From positions 62,001-126,000 of the forward strand of contig NZ_MINI01000028.1 of assembly GCF_002906855.1 (NCBI RefSeq): 64,000 nt of DNA, given 5' to 3'. Within the stretch, counting starts at the first letter, position 1. Each line of letters starts with the position of its first letter. Under the pieces are notes generated by a model that saw only the letters and a program-made list of their open reading frames with translations, had not been told where the DNA came from and did no database searches. Of the stretch, positions 45,568-53,769 are shown piece by piece. Both the position numbers and the translations under genes were made by a program. The DNA comes from Pseudomonas putida (GTDB lineage Bacteria > Pseudomonadota > Gammaproteobacteria > Pseudomonadales > Pseudomonadaceae).

Positions 45568-46007
45568 GTGTTCGAACTCACCAGCTACCTTGGGCTTTTT
45601 CTGGCGGCGTTCGCTGCGGCCACGTTGTTGCCGATGCAATCCGAAGCAGCACTGGTCGCGATGCTTGTGTCTGAGCACTACCTGCCCATGGCGCTCGTCG
45701 CGATGGCTACCGCCGGCAATGTCCTGGGTTCAGTGGTGAACTGGTTTTTGGGTCGAGGCGTCGAGCACTTCAAGCACAAGCGCTGGTTCCCGGTCAGTGA
45801 GGCGAAGCTGGTGAAGGCGCAGGCACTCTACCAGCATATGGATACTGGTCACTGCTAGTGAGTTGGGTACCCATCATCGGCGATCCGATTACGTTGGTGG
45901 CTGGGGTCATGCGCGAGCCGCTTTGGCGGTTCCTGTTACTGGTCACCCTGGCCAAGGGTGGGCGATACCTGCTGTTGTCACTCCTGGTGCTTGGGGGCAT
46001 GCCATGA
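45568..46007 (+). pseudogene. yqaA: YqaA/DedA-family membrane protein gene with a frameshift
   Basis: The first frame (GTG 45568) encodes MFELTSYLGLFLAAFAAATL ... KLVKAQALYQH and then stops at 45,858. The family sequence continues in another frame from 45,837 onward: YGYWSLLVSWVPIIGDPITL and AGVMREPLWRFLLLVTLAKGG, ending at TGA 46,005-46,007. One missing base near 45,836 explains this. Repaired, the protein would be about 146 residues, the usual length. The stop of the second part overlaps the TraX gene start (ATGA). Either the gene is inactive or the assembly has an error. Confidence 0.82.
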
Positions 46008-46738
46008 CTTTCGATATTGCTCGCTCTGCGGCAGAGCGGCATACCGGGCAGGATCTGATCAAGTGGATTGCCTTGCTCACGATGGTGCTCGATCACATGC
46101 GATTGGCCTGGCCTGCGAGCAGCGATCTGTTTGTGCTCGGTCGGTTATCTTTTCCCCTGTTCTGTCTGGCAGTCGCGATCAACGTCTCACGCAATCAGCC
46201 AGGTGAGATATTCACTCGGAGCAATGGCCGGTATCTCGCCTCTTTGGTGGTGTTCGCCGCGCTTTCTGAAGTCCCTTACCGGCTGGTCAGCACCTCGGGC
46301 ACCTTCAATGTCTTGGTCACGTTGGCGCTAGGGCTTCTGGTCGCTTGGGGAGTACAGCACCGGACGCTCGAAAGCCTGGTAATGGCTGGCGGTGCAATTC
46401 TGGCGGGTTATCTGCTGAGCGAGCCGCTGATGTACGGCTTCTACGGGGTGTTCGTGCCGGCGGCTCTGGTGCTTGCCATTAAGCGCCCCGAACTGTTCGC
46501 GCTACTGCCCGTCGCGCTTTGTGTAACCGTCAACTCTCGAACTGGCCTGTTCGAACAGGCGGCGCAGCTTGAGCCGTTCGCTGTCCTCGCGCTGCTGATC
46601 GCGGCTTTGGCGCCTTTACTCGGTTTGGCTCTATTCTGGGCCCGGTTGCCGTTCAAGATCTTGCCAGTCACACAGTGGAGCTATTGGTTCTACCCCGGCC
46701 ACCTGTTAGCGATGCTGGGTATTCGCAACCTGCTTTAG
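46004..46738 (+). CDS. TraX-family membrane protein
   Basis: A 244-residue inner-membrane protein with about eight helices. TraX features are LIKWIALLTMVLDHMRLAW near residue 20, FVLGRLSFPLFCLAVAIN, and the C-terminal WSYWFYPGHLLAMLGIRNLL. In F plasmids TraX acetylates pilin, but the family is wide and found outside conjugation loci. Here no pilus gene is present, and it follows the yqaA frame in what looks like one unit with the CsoR-like repressor gene, so it may modify something in the envelope under metal control (inference). Confidence 0.85.
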   Translation: MTFDIARSAAERHTGQDLIKWIALLTMVLDHMRLAWPASSDLFVLGRLSFPLFCLAVAINVSRNQPGEIFTRSNGRYLASLVVFAALSEVPYRLVSTSGTFNVLVTLALGLLVAWGVQHRTLESLVMAGGAILAGYLLSEPLMYGFYGVFVPAALVLAIKRPELFALLPVALCVTVNSRTGLFEQAAQLEPFAVLALLIAALAPLLGLALFWARLPFKILPVTQWSYWFYPGHLLAMLGIRNLL

Positions 46739-46810
46739 ACGCGGGGTTTGCTTTAAGGCTGGCATTCTCTGGGTCAAGAACGCCAGCTTTTAAAGAACCT
46801 ACGCACTGCC

Positions 46811-46942
46811 TTAGTGGCAGTGGCGCTCGCCCGTTTTGTGATTGGTGTGGCAACCCTTGGAGTCGGTACCACCGCTGTGTGCGAAGGCGACTATCGAGGA
46901 GAACGAAAGGACGGCAGCAATCAAGAGGGGAACGATTTTCAT
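46811..46942 (-). CDS. YHYH-domain exported peptide
   Basis: A 43-residue protein, translated by hand: MKIVPLLIAAVLSFSSIVAF as signal, then AHSGGTDSKGCHTNHKTGER and HCH. This is the YHYH-domain pattern (HSGGTDSxGCH...ERHCH) of small periplasmic proteins. It has four His and two Cys in a 23-residue mature part, so metal binding is likely. The stop overlaps a small palindrome (GCACTGCCTTAGTGGCAGTGGC). It is convergent with the TraX gene and lies within the metal block. Confidence 0.78.
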   Translation of the reverse strand: MKIVPLLIAAVLSFSSIVAFAHSGGTDSKGCHTNHKTGERHCH

Positions 46943-47283
46943 CAGGCTACTCCATGCTCGGTGTTGTGGTGGCAAATTGCCTCGATGAGCTTATGGCTAA
47001 GTGCATCCTCATAACAATCGTAATTGCCATGAAGCCGATGAAAGGAATGACCGGTATGGGTCGAAAGCAGCCGGTCGCGACTGAACGCAATCGACCCAAT
47101 GCGGCCAGTCAGTGCCTACAAAATCAGGTGCGATTCATATGCCGCTCCAATGAGCCTTAGAGCTGCGTCCGTGACGGGCCCGTGCCACTAGGGTAGGGAT
47201 CACCTAGGGTCTCACATCGTGCCGGCTAGGCTAGCGGGATGCTGATTTTCTGTGGTTATCGTCTGAGCGGGTAGCTTGGGAAC
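46943..47283. other. Gap between metal block and recombinase operon
   Basis: It holds the promoter region of the YHYH gene and the 3' end of the recombinase operon. I see no gene, and only short frames without ribosome sites. Confidence 0.5.
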
Positions 47284-47700
47284 TCAACTCTTTCTAATGT
47301 CGACGATGTTCGAGTTACCCAGCTGGGCCTTCAGCTTTCGGTTTTCGAGGCCAAGCATTTCATTTAGCGATGCCAGTTTCGCTACCTGAAGACGAAGCTC
47401 TTTGATCTCTTCTCGGTAGTCCGCACTTTTCCTTCGCTCTTCCTTGAGCTGATCGTGCTTCACATCTCGCTGCATGCGACTAGATCTACCCTGGCGAAGG
47501 CGGATGTCTTCGGCAGCTTTAGGATAATGGTTGTGAATGAGTGCTGGCGAAATCCCTAGCTCGCGTGCCACGGCTGAGATGCTGACCTTTGTTTCCCCTG
47601 TTTTGGACCGACCTTTCTCGATCGCAGCCGCTGCAAGCAAAATCTCTTTCTCTCGGTCTTGGTGCGGCTTACGTGGCTTGTCCAAGGTTTGTCTCCACAT
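47284..47700 (-). CDS. Small HTH / coiled-coil protein of the recombinase operon (TnpC-like)
   Basis: A 138-residue protein. The first 65 residues hold a helix-turn-helix like that of TetR-type or TnpC proteins (VSISAVARELGISPALIHNHYPKAAEDI). A long basic helix follows, then a coiled coil of about 55 residues (REEIKELRLQVAKLASLNEMLGLENRKLKAQL). It starts inside the 3' end of the 629-residue recombinase gene (32-base overlap if ATG 47700 is used; ATG 47730 is an alternative). In Tn554 the small TnpC protein stimulates and orients transposition; a like role here is inference. Confidence 0.78.
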   Translation of the reverse strand: MWRQTLDKPRKPHQDREKEILLAAAAIEKGRSKTGETKVSISAVARELGISPALIHNHYPKAAEDIRLRQGRSSRMQRDVKHDQLKEERRKSADYREEIKELRLQVAKLASLNEMLGLENRKLKAQLGNSNIVDIRKS

Positions 47701-49558
47701 CGATACCCAGATCACCGAGCACATCAGCATAACGCCTCAGGTCTCTATTAACCCGTATGATACCTGCCTCGCCGATGTCTTTGCAGTCTAGGAGAGTCTG
47801 TAGGTTACCGTACAGAGCTTGGTACATGGGGGCGTGTTCTTTGCCTATTACTGCGTTGTTACAACCTCCGCAGCGGCTTCGTTCGACCGTGTTGCCAACG
47901 CACCCGGTGTCATCGGCTGTACACCATGAATGGCCATTGCTTCGGATCGCAGTGCTCTCAGCAATCGATTTGATCATCGTGGAGTGGTCTTTAAAAATCG
48001 CCAGATTGAGGGGGTCACGCTGCCAGCCTTTCAGGCTTCGACCGTACCCGCCTCCGAGATTTTTTTCATCGAACCATTGCGAAACCACTCCCTCTTTAAT
48101 CAATTGTTCCTCACTCTCCACCTCGAAAAGCAGGTCAAGATCAAAGTGTTGACCCCAAGTATCATCCATCGCGTATAACAGGGTCATGTCCATCGACCAG
48201 TGCTTGAAATGTTCTTTCAAATAGCGTAAGTCACCGAATTTGCTGTGCGCCGCATAGTTTGCGAATTTTCGACGGAACTGGTGCGTTGTTATTTCCCAGT
48301 TCAATCCCGCACTCTCAACAAACTCTTGAAGGCGAGTGTTCCACCCTGAATTGCCGAGGGAGCGGCATCCTTCTACACCCCCAGATTTGTTGGTTGCAAG
48401 AAACAACGCTTTAGCATGCTTAGCGGCAAGTGCTATTTCCGGATCGCGAGGATTGGCTTTGCGTCGTGCTGCAATCTCTATTGCGATCTTTTTTTGATAG
48501 GGTTCCGCCCACCGCTCCATTATTCGGATCGCTCGAACAGCAATAGGTGGTACCATCCAGTCGGAAGGTCCGGTATAGGTTTTTTCCGAAACAGTTCTCA
48601 TCCAATGATAGATTTCGCCATCATCGCCTTCGGTTTTATGATGAGATCCGTTCTGAAGATTAGCTAACTCATGATTACGACATCCTGATGTCCCAGCGAT
48701 AATGATATAGCAAGAAGTTCGAAGGTCGGTTATTTCTTTTCTTAAATCAAAAGGTTTGTGGGGGTATCCCAGCTTCAAAAGCGTTTTGTTTTTTAGTGTT
48801 CGTTGTTTTCCCTCGCTAATTGGCAAGTTATTTATCTTCTCCATTTCGTCTCTCAGGTTGAGCAAGTAATCAGATTTCTCTACCTGGTCATGTGCTTTTT
48901 CGAAAATCGCACAGAAAATATCGTCCGGAATCAGTGGTGTTAAGCTTTGTTGTTTGTGAGGGGCGTTTGCTCCAGTTCCATTAGCAAGAAATACGGCCGA
49001 AGAGTCTGGCCAAGGATGTTCGCTCAAGGGCGTTTTAGTATACTGGCTCAATTCATAAAGTGCCTCAACTGCAACGAAACGTTGTACAAGGGCCGATTTG
49101 CCGAGTGGTTTTTTCGTAATATCGCTGATCAAGCTTCTGCTTTCATGCACGAAGTTTCTGAATATGGGGTGTTGAAGTTTTTGGATGTCAGGTGTTCCTA
49201 GTCGTTCCAGATATTTAAAGAAAGGGTTCAGGGATACAACAAATCGGTGGGCTGAGCTTTCTTGAGCTTTGCGTCGGCTGTCCCGGCCGCGTGTTAAGTA
49301 GCAGAATGCAACTTCTTTTATTGTCCCTCGATAAGCTTCAGGATAGATTCCAAATTGAATCGAGGATGAGTATTTTCCTATGTTGGTTGGGGTGTTGTTA
49401 AAGTGCCAGGTGTCGTCGCCGAAGCGACTTAAAATAACTAACTCGCCGTCAATCACTACGGTGGATACTATTAGGCGGTTCTGGTAGTCAATCGAGGTTT
49501 TGCTGAAGTCTACTGGTTTGGGGGAAAATGTCTCGGCAGGGGGGGTAATAGATTTCAT
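47669..49558 (-). CDS. Tyrosine recombinase-like protein, 629 residues (third of trio)
   Basis: The C-terminal half carries the catalytic residues of the phage-integrase family: Arg in GTSGCRNHELANL, His-x2-Arg in TTHQFRRKFANY, His in EHFKHWSMDMT and Tyr in LLYAMDD. A cysteine cluster (CTADDTGCVGNTVERSRCGGC) near residue 575 may bind zinc. The length and the position before a small coiled-coil gene recall TnpB of Tn554 (about 630 residues). The ATG overlaps the stop of the previous gene by one base (TAATG). Confidence 0.85.
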   Translation of the reverse strand: MKSITPPAETFSPKPVDFSKTSIDYQNRLIVSTVVIDGELVILSRFGDDTWHFNNTPTNIGKYSSSIQFGIYPEAYRGTIKEVAFCYLTRGRDSRRKAQESSAHRFVVSLNPFFKYLERLGTPDIQKLQHPIFRNFVHESRSLISDITKKPLGKSALVQRFVAVEALYELSQYTKTPLSEHPWPDSSAVFLANGTGANAPHKQQSLTPLIPDDIFCAIFEKAHDQVEKSDYLLNLRDEMEKINNLPISEGKQRTLKNKTLLKLGYPHKPFDLRKEITDLRTSCYIIIAGTSGCRNHELANLQNGSHHKTEGDDGEIYHWMRTVSEKTYTGPSDWMVPPIAVRAIRIMERWAEPYQKKIAIEIAARRKANPRDPEIALAAKHAKALFLATNKSGGVEGCRSLGNSGWNTRLQEFVESAGLNWEITTHQFRRKFANYAAHSKFGDLRYLKEHFKHWSMDMTLLYAMDDTWGQHFDLDLLFEVESEEQLIKEGVVSQWFDEKNLGGGYGRSLKGWQRDPLNLAIFKDHSTMIKSIAESTAIRSNGHSWCTADDTGCVGNTVERSRCGGCNNAVIGKEHAPMYQALYGNLQTLLDCKDIGEAGIIRVNRDLRRYADVLGDLGIDVETNLGQAT

Positions 49559-51216
49559 TATGCAATTACCTCTAGGGTGGGGATTGTATCAGCGCTCCAA
49601 AATGGATGAGGGTTTTTTTGAGCTAGAGCTTTAGCTTCATCAATCTGGCGCTGCTTGAAAATACCTCGGCGGAGGCCTTCCGCGATTACATAATTATCAA
49701 TGAGCCTGGGTATGTGGGAGAGTTCCTTTTCCCAGCGGTGCTTTGAGATTTTATTACGCTCACTGTATATTCGAAAGTAAAAGCTGAAAAGTTTGTAGAG
49801 ATCATTGGCGGTAATTACAAAGTGCCTACATCTTAAACAGTTAAGAAATGAAGTGCAGATCACTTGTTTCTCGTTCGGAGTCGGGGTGTTGCTATCATTG
49901 GAGCACTTCGCAACGGGAGTTTGGTGATAGGTGGCTCCAATTGTTTTTGTCAGCAATTCGTTCACCAGGATTTCCCCCATAAACCGCCATTTCTTTTTGC
50001 TTTCCAGTGATGCTGCCAAATAGTTAGTATCTGTTACCCTAGCGGTATTTCCTAATGCGCTTGCGACCCCATAAATATCACCGTCTAGAATTTCATAAAC
50101 CCGGTTCGCAAATGTCTTCCTGAAACGGCTGATATTTAGTCTGAGGGGGTCGCCATTTGCGTCGGTTAGTCCATGCGTTGACACTAGCTTTGTGGTCGCC
50201 GAGCTTATTGATTGGGGGGAAAGCCGCTTGGCAGTGCCCACGGTTTGATATTCTTGGCTATGATACAACCAAATGCAGTCATCGAATTCTGGATGCTGAT
50301 TGCGAAGTAAGGCAGTTCTGAAAATGACTTGCCGTATTAAACGCTCGACACTGAACCTAATTGAAGTCGTTGACTCCGTTCCTCCTTCGCCATCCTTGTT
50401 GCTTTGTAGAATCACTTTGCTCGTATTGTGTCCGCGGTTCTTCCAGAGAGATAGAAAATATGTATTATCTTTAGGGTGCGGCTTGAGGCAGTCGGAGGTC
50501 ATCTCACGTAGCGGTGTCGTGTTTCGCCCTGTGTGAAACGCAACTACCAACAAACAATAGCTAATCAGATCGCTTGTGAGTGGTTGGTGAAGATCCCAAA
50601 TCGGAAGAATTGCTGCTCGCAGTGCTTTAATGGCTGCTTTTTTTTCTTTGTTGGTGAGTGGTGTCTCGCCCTGCTGAAGTTTGTTGCTGTTCGGGAAGGG
50701 GTTTGTTGGAAAGGTCTTGTCTTTTCCATGAGTAACAAGCTCTATGATGCCACGGCGTCCCAGTGGTACCAATAAGCACTTGACATGAGCGTAGTGATTA
50801 CGGTGAGAGGTGATGGCCCCTCCGTGGCTTGAGAGGTGGCGAATGAACTCATCGAGAAACTGGCGATTGATATCTTGTGGTGTGAGGATGCTGTTTAGGG
50901 CTGTTGCTCGTAGCGCCGCAAAATCAAGCATCCTCGTAATTGAGGTGTAGACTGAGCATACTGTATATACTTCCAGTTCCTTGTCTTGTTTGGCAAAAAA
51001 ACGAAGAATTTGGACGTGGCAGATATAGGTGATTGCATCAATTTTTCCGCCGTACCATTCCGCAAAGCTGAGGCTTGCCCGTTGGAAGGTGTTTGGCGGT
51101 ATTTCCACAATCGGATTAGCAATGAGTTCCTGAATGCTTGGGTTCTTGAATTTGACGCTACCGTCTATCTCAGGAATGGATATGTCGGTAGTGCTGAATT
51201 TCTTTTTTCTACCCAT
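49558..51216 (-). CDS. Tyrosine recombinase-like protein, 552 residues (middle of trio), degenerate active site
   Basis: An integrase-type protein with long N-terminal domain. Arg is present in TGRNTTPLREMTSD and in the R of ISRFRKTFANRV, but the usual His of His-x2-Arg is Ser, and the second His (usually G-H) is Asn in ALGNTARVTDTNYLAAS, where a Tyr follows. Cysteines near the end (CTSFLNCLRCRHFV) form a possible metal site. It may be a structural or DNA-binding partner rather than a full catalyst. It overlaps the first recombinase gene by 8 bases and the third by 1 base. Confidence 0.82.
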   Translation of the reverse strand: MGRKKKFSTTDISIPEIDGSVKFKNPSIQELIANPIVEIPPNTFQRASLSFAEWYGGKIDAITYICHVQILRFFAKQDKELEVYTVCSVYTSITRMLDFAALRATALNSILTPQDINRQFLDEFIRHLSSHGGAITSHRNHYAHVKCLLVPLGRRGIIELVTHGKDKTFPTNPFPNSNKLQQGETPLTNKEKKAAIKALRAAILPIWDLHQPLTSDLISYCLLVVAFHTGRNTTPLREMTSDCLKPHPKDNTYFLSLWKNRGHNTSKVILQSNKDGEGGTESTTSIRFSVERLIRQVIFRTALLRNQHPEFDDCIWLYHSQEYQTVGTAKRLSPQSISSATTKLVSTHGLTDANGDPLRLNISRFRKTFANRVYEILDGDIYGVASALGNTARVTDTNYLAASLESKKKWRFMGEILVNELLTKTIGATYHQTPVAKCSNDSNTPTPNEKQVICTSFLNCLRCRHFVITANDLYKLFSFYFRIYSERNKISKHRWEKELSHIPRLIDNYVIAEGLRRGIFKQRQIDEAKALAQKNPHPFWSADTIPTLEVIA

Positions 51217-52357
51217 CGGCTGATCCTATTTCATTCAGTTCATCGTCATACTGGAGTACAGCATTGTCGACGTAGTCATTCGCAAGGTGCAAATAGATTC
51301 TGGTTGTTTCTATAGAGCTGTGGCCAAGTTGACTGCTCAGATAGATTAGTGGGTCTAGATCCTGTCGGGACCGCTGCAAAGAAATCAACGTGTGGGTGGC
51401 GTAAGTGTGTCGCAGCATGTGTGGGTGTACATCCAACCCTATTTTTTTTCCGATGTCACGCACAATTTTTTCTAACCCTTTTCCTTCATTGGCGTAAGGC
51501 TGGCCATTTTGGTTCAGAAACAGTCTTCCGCTGTCGCCGGCACTAAGTGAGCATCTTTCGCCGCGATGCTGAGTAATGTATTGGTCAACTTGAACTAGGA
51601 ATTTTCGACTCACGTATACATTTCTAACTGTACCTCTTTTAGTTTTCATCCCAAGCCCGTCAGATGGATCAAGGCGGAGGAAAATATTTCGAGTTTTTCC
51701 CAGGTCGCGCAATGCTTTTTTGATGTAATCAATAGGGATGGTGGCAAGCTCCATCCGGCGGAGACCCGTGCGCAGCGCAAAGCTTACGAGCATTCGGTGG
51801 TGTACGTTTTGAATGGAGCTAATGAGTGCTTTGATCTGGTCTATAGTTAAATATTTTGGAAGGGTTTTAATCTTGCGGGGCATCGCATCGTTAGCATTTA
51901 CCTTGTTGCCGCGCGCGTCAACGTGAGCGAAGAACCCGCTTCCGGTCTTTGCGGATTTAACTTCGAAGTCATGGGGTAGGTTTGAAATCCATTTCCTGTT
52001 AAACGCATATTCATAGAATTTACATATGTAGTGCATTCGGTGTCTGACCGTGTTTCTCCCGTGATTGTGCTCAGTGAAGCAATAATCGCGATACGCGCTT
52101 AGTAGTGTCTTGGATTCCTCTCTATCGACGTCCCACCAGTCTAGATTGTGGGCCTGTAAAAATGAGAAGAAGTCGTAAAGAGCCTGGCCAGCTGCATTCA
52201 ATGAATCACCTGAGGTAATTTCTGCTCGTGAAAGATGACTTCTGTAAAAGTCATTTACAGGGGTGCAGCTCTCCATCGTGTCCCATAGGAGAATTGGCAT
52301 CCCGGCTACGGGACGGCCTGAGAGCTGATAATCCTCGGTTGCCCAGATCAGGTGCAT
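51209..52357 (-). CDS. Tyrosine recombinase, 382 residues (first of trio)
   Basis: A typical phage-integrase family enzyme. It has an N-terminal SAM-like core-binding domain (about 30-140) and a catalytic domain with Arg in LRTGLRRMELATI, His-x2-Arg in HPHMLRHTYATHT, and LGHSSIETTRIYLH holding the second His and the nucleophile Tyr. All catalytic residues are present. ATG 52357 (MHLIWATEDYQLSG) has AAAGGA upstream and is preferred to the longer frame from 52,441. It is the first gene of the operon and starts 82 bases inside the right terminal repeat. Confidence 0.92.
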   Translation of the reverse strand: MHLIWATEDYQLSGRPVAGMPILLWDTMESCTPVNDFYRSHLSRAEITSGDSLNAAGQALYDFFSFLQAHNLDWWDVDREESKTLLSAYRDYCFTEHNHGRNTVRHRMHYICKFYEYAFNRKWISNLPHDFEVKSAKTGSGFFAHVDARGNKVNANDAMPRKIKTLPKYLTIDQIKALISSIQNVHHRMLVSFALRTGLRRMELATIPIDYIKKALRDLGKTRNIFLRLDPSDGLGMKTKRGTVRNVYVSRKFLVQVDQYITQHRGERCSLSAGDSGRLFLNQNGQPYANEGKGLEKIVRDIGKKIGLDVHPHMLRHTYATHTLISLQRSRQDLDPLIYLSSQLGHSSIETTRIYLHLANDYVDNAVLQYDDELNEIGSADG

Positions 52358-52438
52358 GAGTAGGTCCTTTCGAGAGCAGATTTCGCGGGGGGCGGCTGGG
52401 GCTAGCCAGCTGAATGGGTGGGAATGAGGAGATGCTAG

Positions 52439-52468
52439 CACTTCACCTAACAGATGGTACGCCCCATA
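52439..52468 (-). repeat. Right terminal inverted repeat of the element
   Basis: On the plus strand CACTT (52,439), CTAACAG (52,447), GGTA (52,456) and CCATA (52,464). In reverse complement these give TATGG, TACC, CTGTTAG and AAGTG in the same order as at the left end. Confidence 0.7.
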
Positions 52469-52475
52469 ACATCAT
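52469..52475. repeat. Right copy of the insertion core ACATCAT
   Basis: Second copy of the 7-base sequence found at 31,605-31,611; prpE sequence resumes directly after it. Confidence 0.8.
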
Positions 52476-53655
52476 GTATACCTCCGGCACCACCGGCAAA
52501 CCCAAGGGCATCGTCCGCGAAAATGGTGGCAACGCGGTCGCGCTGTGCTACGCGATGCGTCATATCTACGGCATGCAGGCCGGGGATGTGTGGTGGGGCA
52601 TTTCCGATGTCGGCTGGGTGGTCGGCCATTCGCTGATCGTCTACGGGCCGCTGATGAACGGCTGCACCACGGTGTTCTATGAGGGCAAGCCAATCCGCAC
52701 ACCGGATGCCTCGGCGTACTGGCGGGTGGTCGCGCAGTACCAGGTCAATGCCTTGTTCTGCGCACCGACCGCCATGCGTGCGATCCGCAAGGAAGACCCG
52801 GAGGGCGAACTGATCCGCAAGCATGACTTGAGCTCGCTGCGCCAACTGTTCCTGGCTGGGGAAAAGCTCGATTCCAGCACCCATGAGTGGCTGGAACGGG
52901 TCACCGGCAAACCGGTGCACGACCACTGGTGGCAGACTGAGACCGGCTGGCCAGTGACCGCGCCTTGCGTGGGGCTGGAGGGCAGTGCGGCGCGGCCGGG
53001 ATCGAGTAACCGCGCGGTGCCGGGTTATCACGTGCGCGTGCTGGATGATGAAGGGCATTTGCTGGGCCCTGATCAGCAAGGCTCCATCGTCATCGCCCTG
53101 CCGCTGCCGCCCGGGTGCAGCCAGACCCTGTGGGGCGACCATGATCGCTACCTGCAGGCATATCTGCAGACCTACCCGGGTTACTACCACACCGGGGACG
53201 GCGGCTACCTGGATGAAGAGGGCTTCGTCTACATCATGGGCCGCACCGACGACGTGATAAATGTCTCCGGGCATCGGCTGTCCACGGGTGAGATGGAAGA
53301 CCTGGTCGCCCGCCACCCGGCGGTGGCCGAGTGCGCGGTAATCGGTGTGCATGACGAGATCAAGGGCCAGGTGCCGCTGGCGCTGGTGGTGCTCAAGGAT
53401 GGCGAGGGCATTGCCGAAGCACAGTTGCTGGTGGAGCTGGTGGGCAGCGTACGTGAGGAAATTGGCGCGCTGGCGTGTTTCAACCGGGTACGGCTGGTGA
53501 AGCGCTTGCCCAAGACGCGGTCGGGGAAAATCCTGCGGGCGGTGCTGCGCAAGATTGCCGATGGGCAGGCTTATGTGCCGCCTTCGACCCTGGATGACCC
53601 GGCGGTGCTGGGGGAGATCGAGGCGGTGCTGGCGGATTTGCCACGGGCTGGCTGA
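52469..53655 (+). pseudogene. prpE: Propionyl-CoA synthetase PrpE, 3' fragment
   Basis: The sequence resumes with IMYTSGTTGKPKGIVRENGG, the A3 loop of AMP-forming synthetases. It continues through HDHWWQTETGWPVTAP (A5), YYHTGDGGYLDEEGFVYIMG (A7), GRTDDVINVSGHRLSTGEME (A8) and KTRSGKILRAVLRKI (A10, catalytic Lys). The frame is open back to an ATG at 52,414 inside the element, so a truncated protein with 20 foreign residues could be made, but it would lack the N-terminal 237 residues. Together with 30,902-31,611 it forms one intact gene of about 630 codons. Confidence 0.95.
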
Positions 53656-53670
53656 TGCGGTGACCTCTCT

Positions 53671-53703
53671 GGCCTCTTCGCGGGGCAAGCCCGCTCCTAC
53701 AGG
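53671..53703 (+). repeat. REP element, first of an inverted pair
   Basis: GGCCTCTTCGCGGGGCAAGC followed by CCGCTCCTACAGG; the inverted partner is at 53,736-53,767. Both match the single REP at 19,918-19,948. The pair forms a REPIN-like structure after prpE. Confidence 0.88.
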
Positions 53704-53735
53704 TACAGCACATGCCGTGAGAACGGTGGTGTACT

Positions 53736-53767
53736 TGTAGGAGCGGGCTTGCCCCGCGAAGAGGCCG
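53736..53767 (-). repeat. REP element, second of the inverted pair
   Basis: TGTAGGAGCGGGCTTGCCCC followed by GCGAAGAGGCC is the reverse complement of the copy at 53,671-53,703, with a 32-base spacer. The zapE stop follows directly. Confidence 0.88.
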
Positions 53768-53769
53768 GG

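Larger units (their letters stand above)
31612..52475. mobile_element. 20.9-kb integrative element inserted in prpE, carrying chromate and nickel/cobalt resistance
   Basis: Boundaries are set by the break in prpE and the shared ACATCAT. Imperfect terminal inverted repeats lie just inside both ends. Three overlapping tyrosine recombinase-like genes and a small HTH/coiled-coil gene are at the right end, transcribed inward. The cargo is AT-rich unknown genes at left and metal resistance genes in the centre. There are no relaxase, type IV secretion, replication or entry-exclusion genes, so it is not self-transmissible by sequence. The recombinase set resembles Tn554-type transposons and tandem tyrosine-recombinase modules of genomic islands; exact family assignment needs a search. 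Confidence 0.9.

Noticed and set aside
46675..47160. 161-residue plus-strand frame after the TraX gene
   Set aside because: It runs across the end of the TraX gene and the oppositely oriented YHYH gene; no domain or ribosome site.
31612..52475. Integrative conjugative element
   Set aside because: No relaxase, coupling protein, type IV secretion or replication gene is visible in the whole insert.
53671..53767. CRISPR-like repeat
   Set aside because: Only two inverted copies of a known Pseudomonas REP; no regular spacers and no cas genes.
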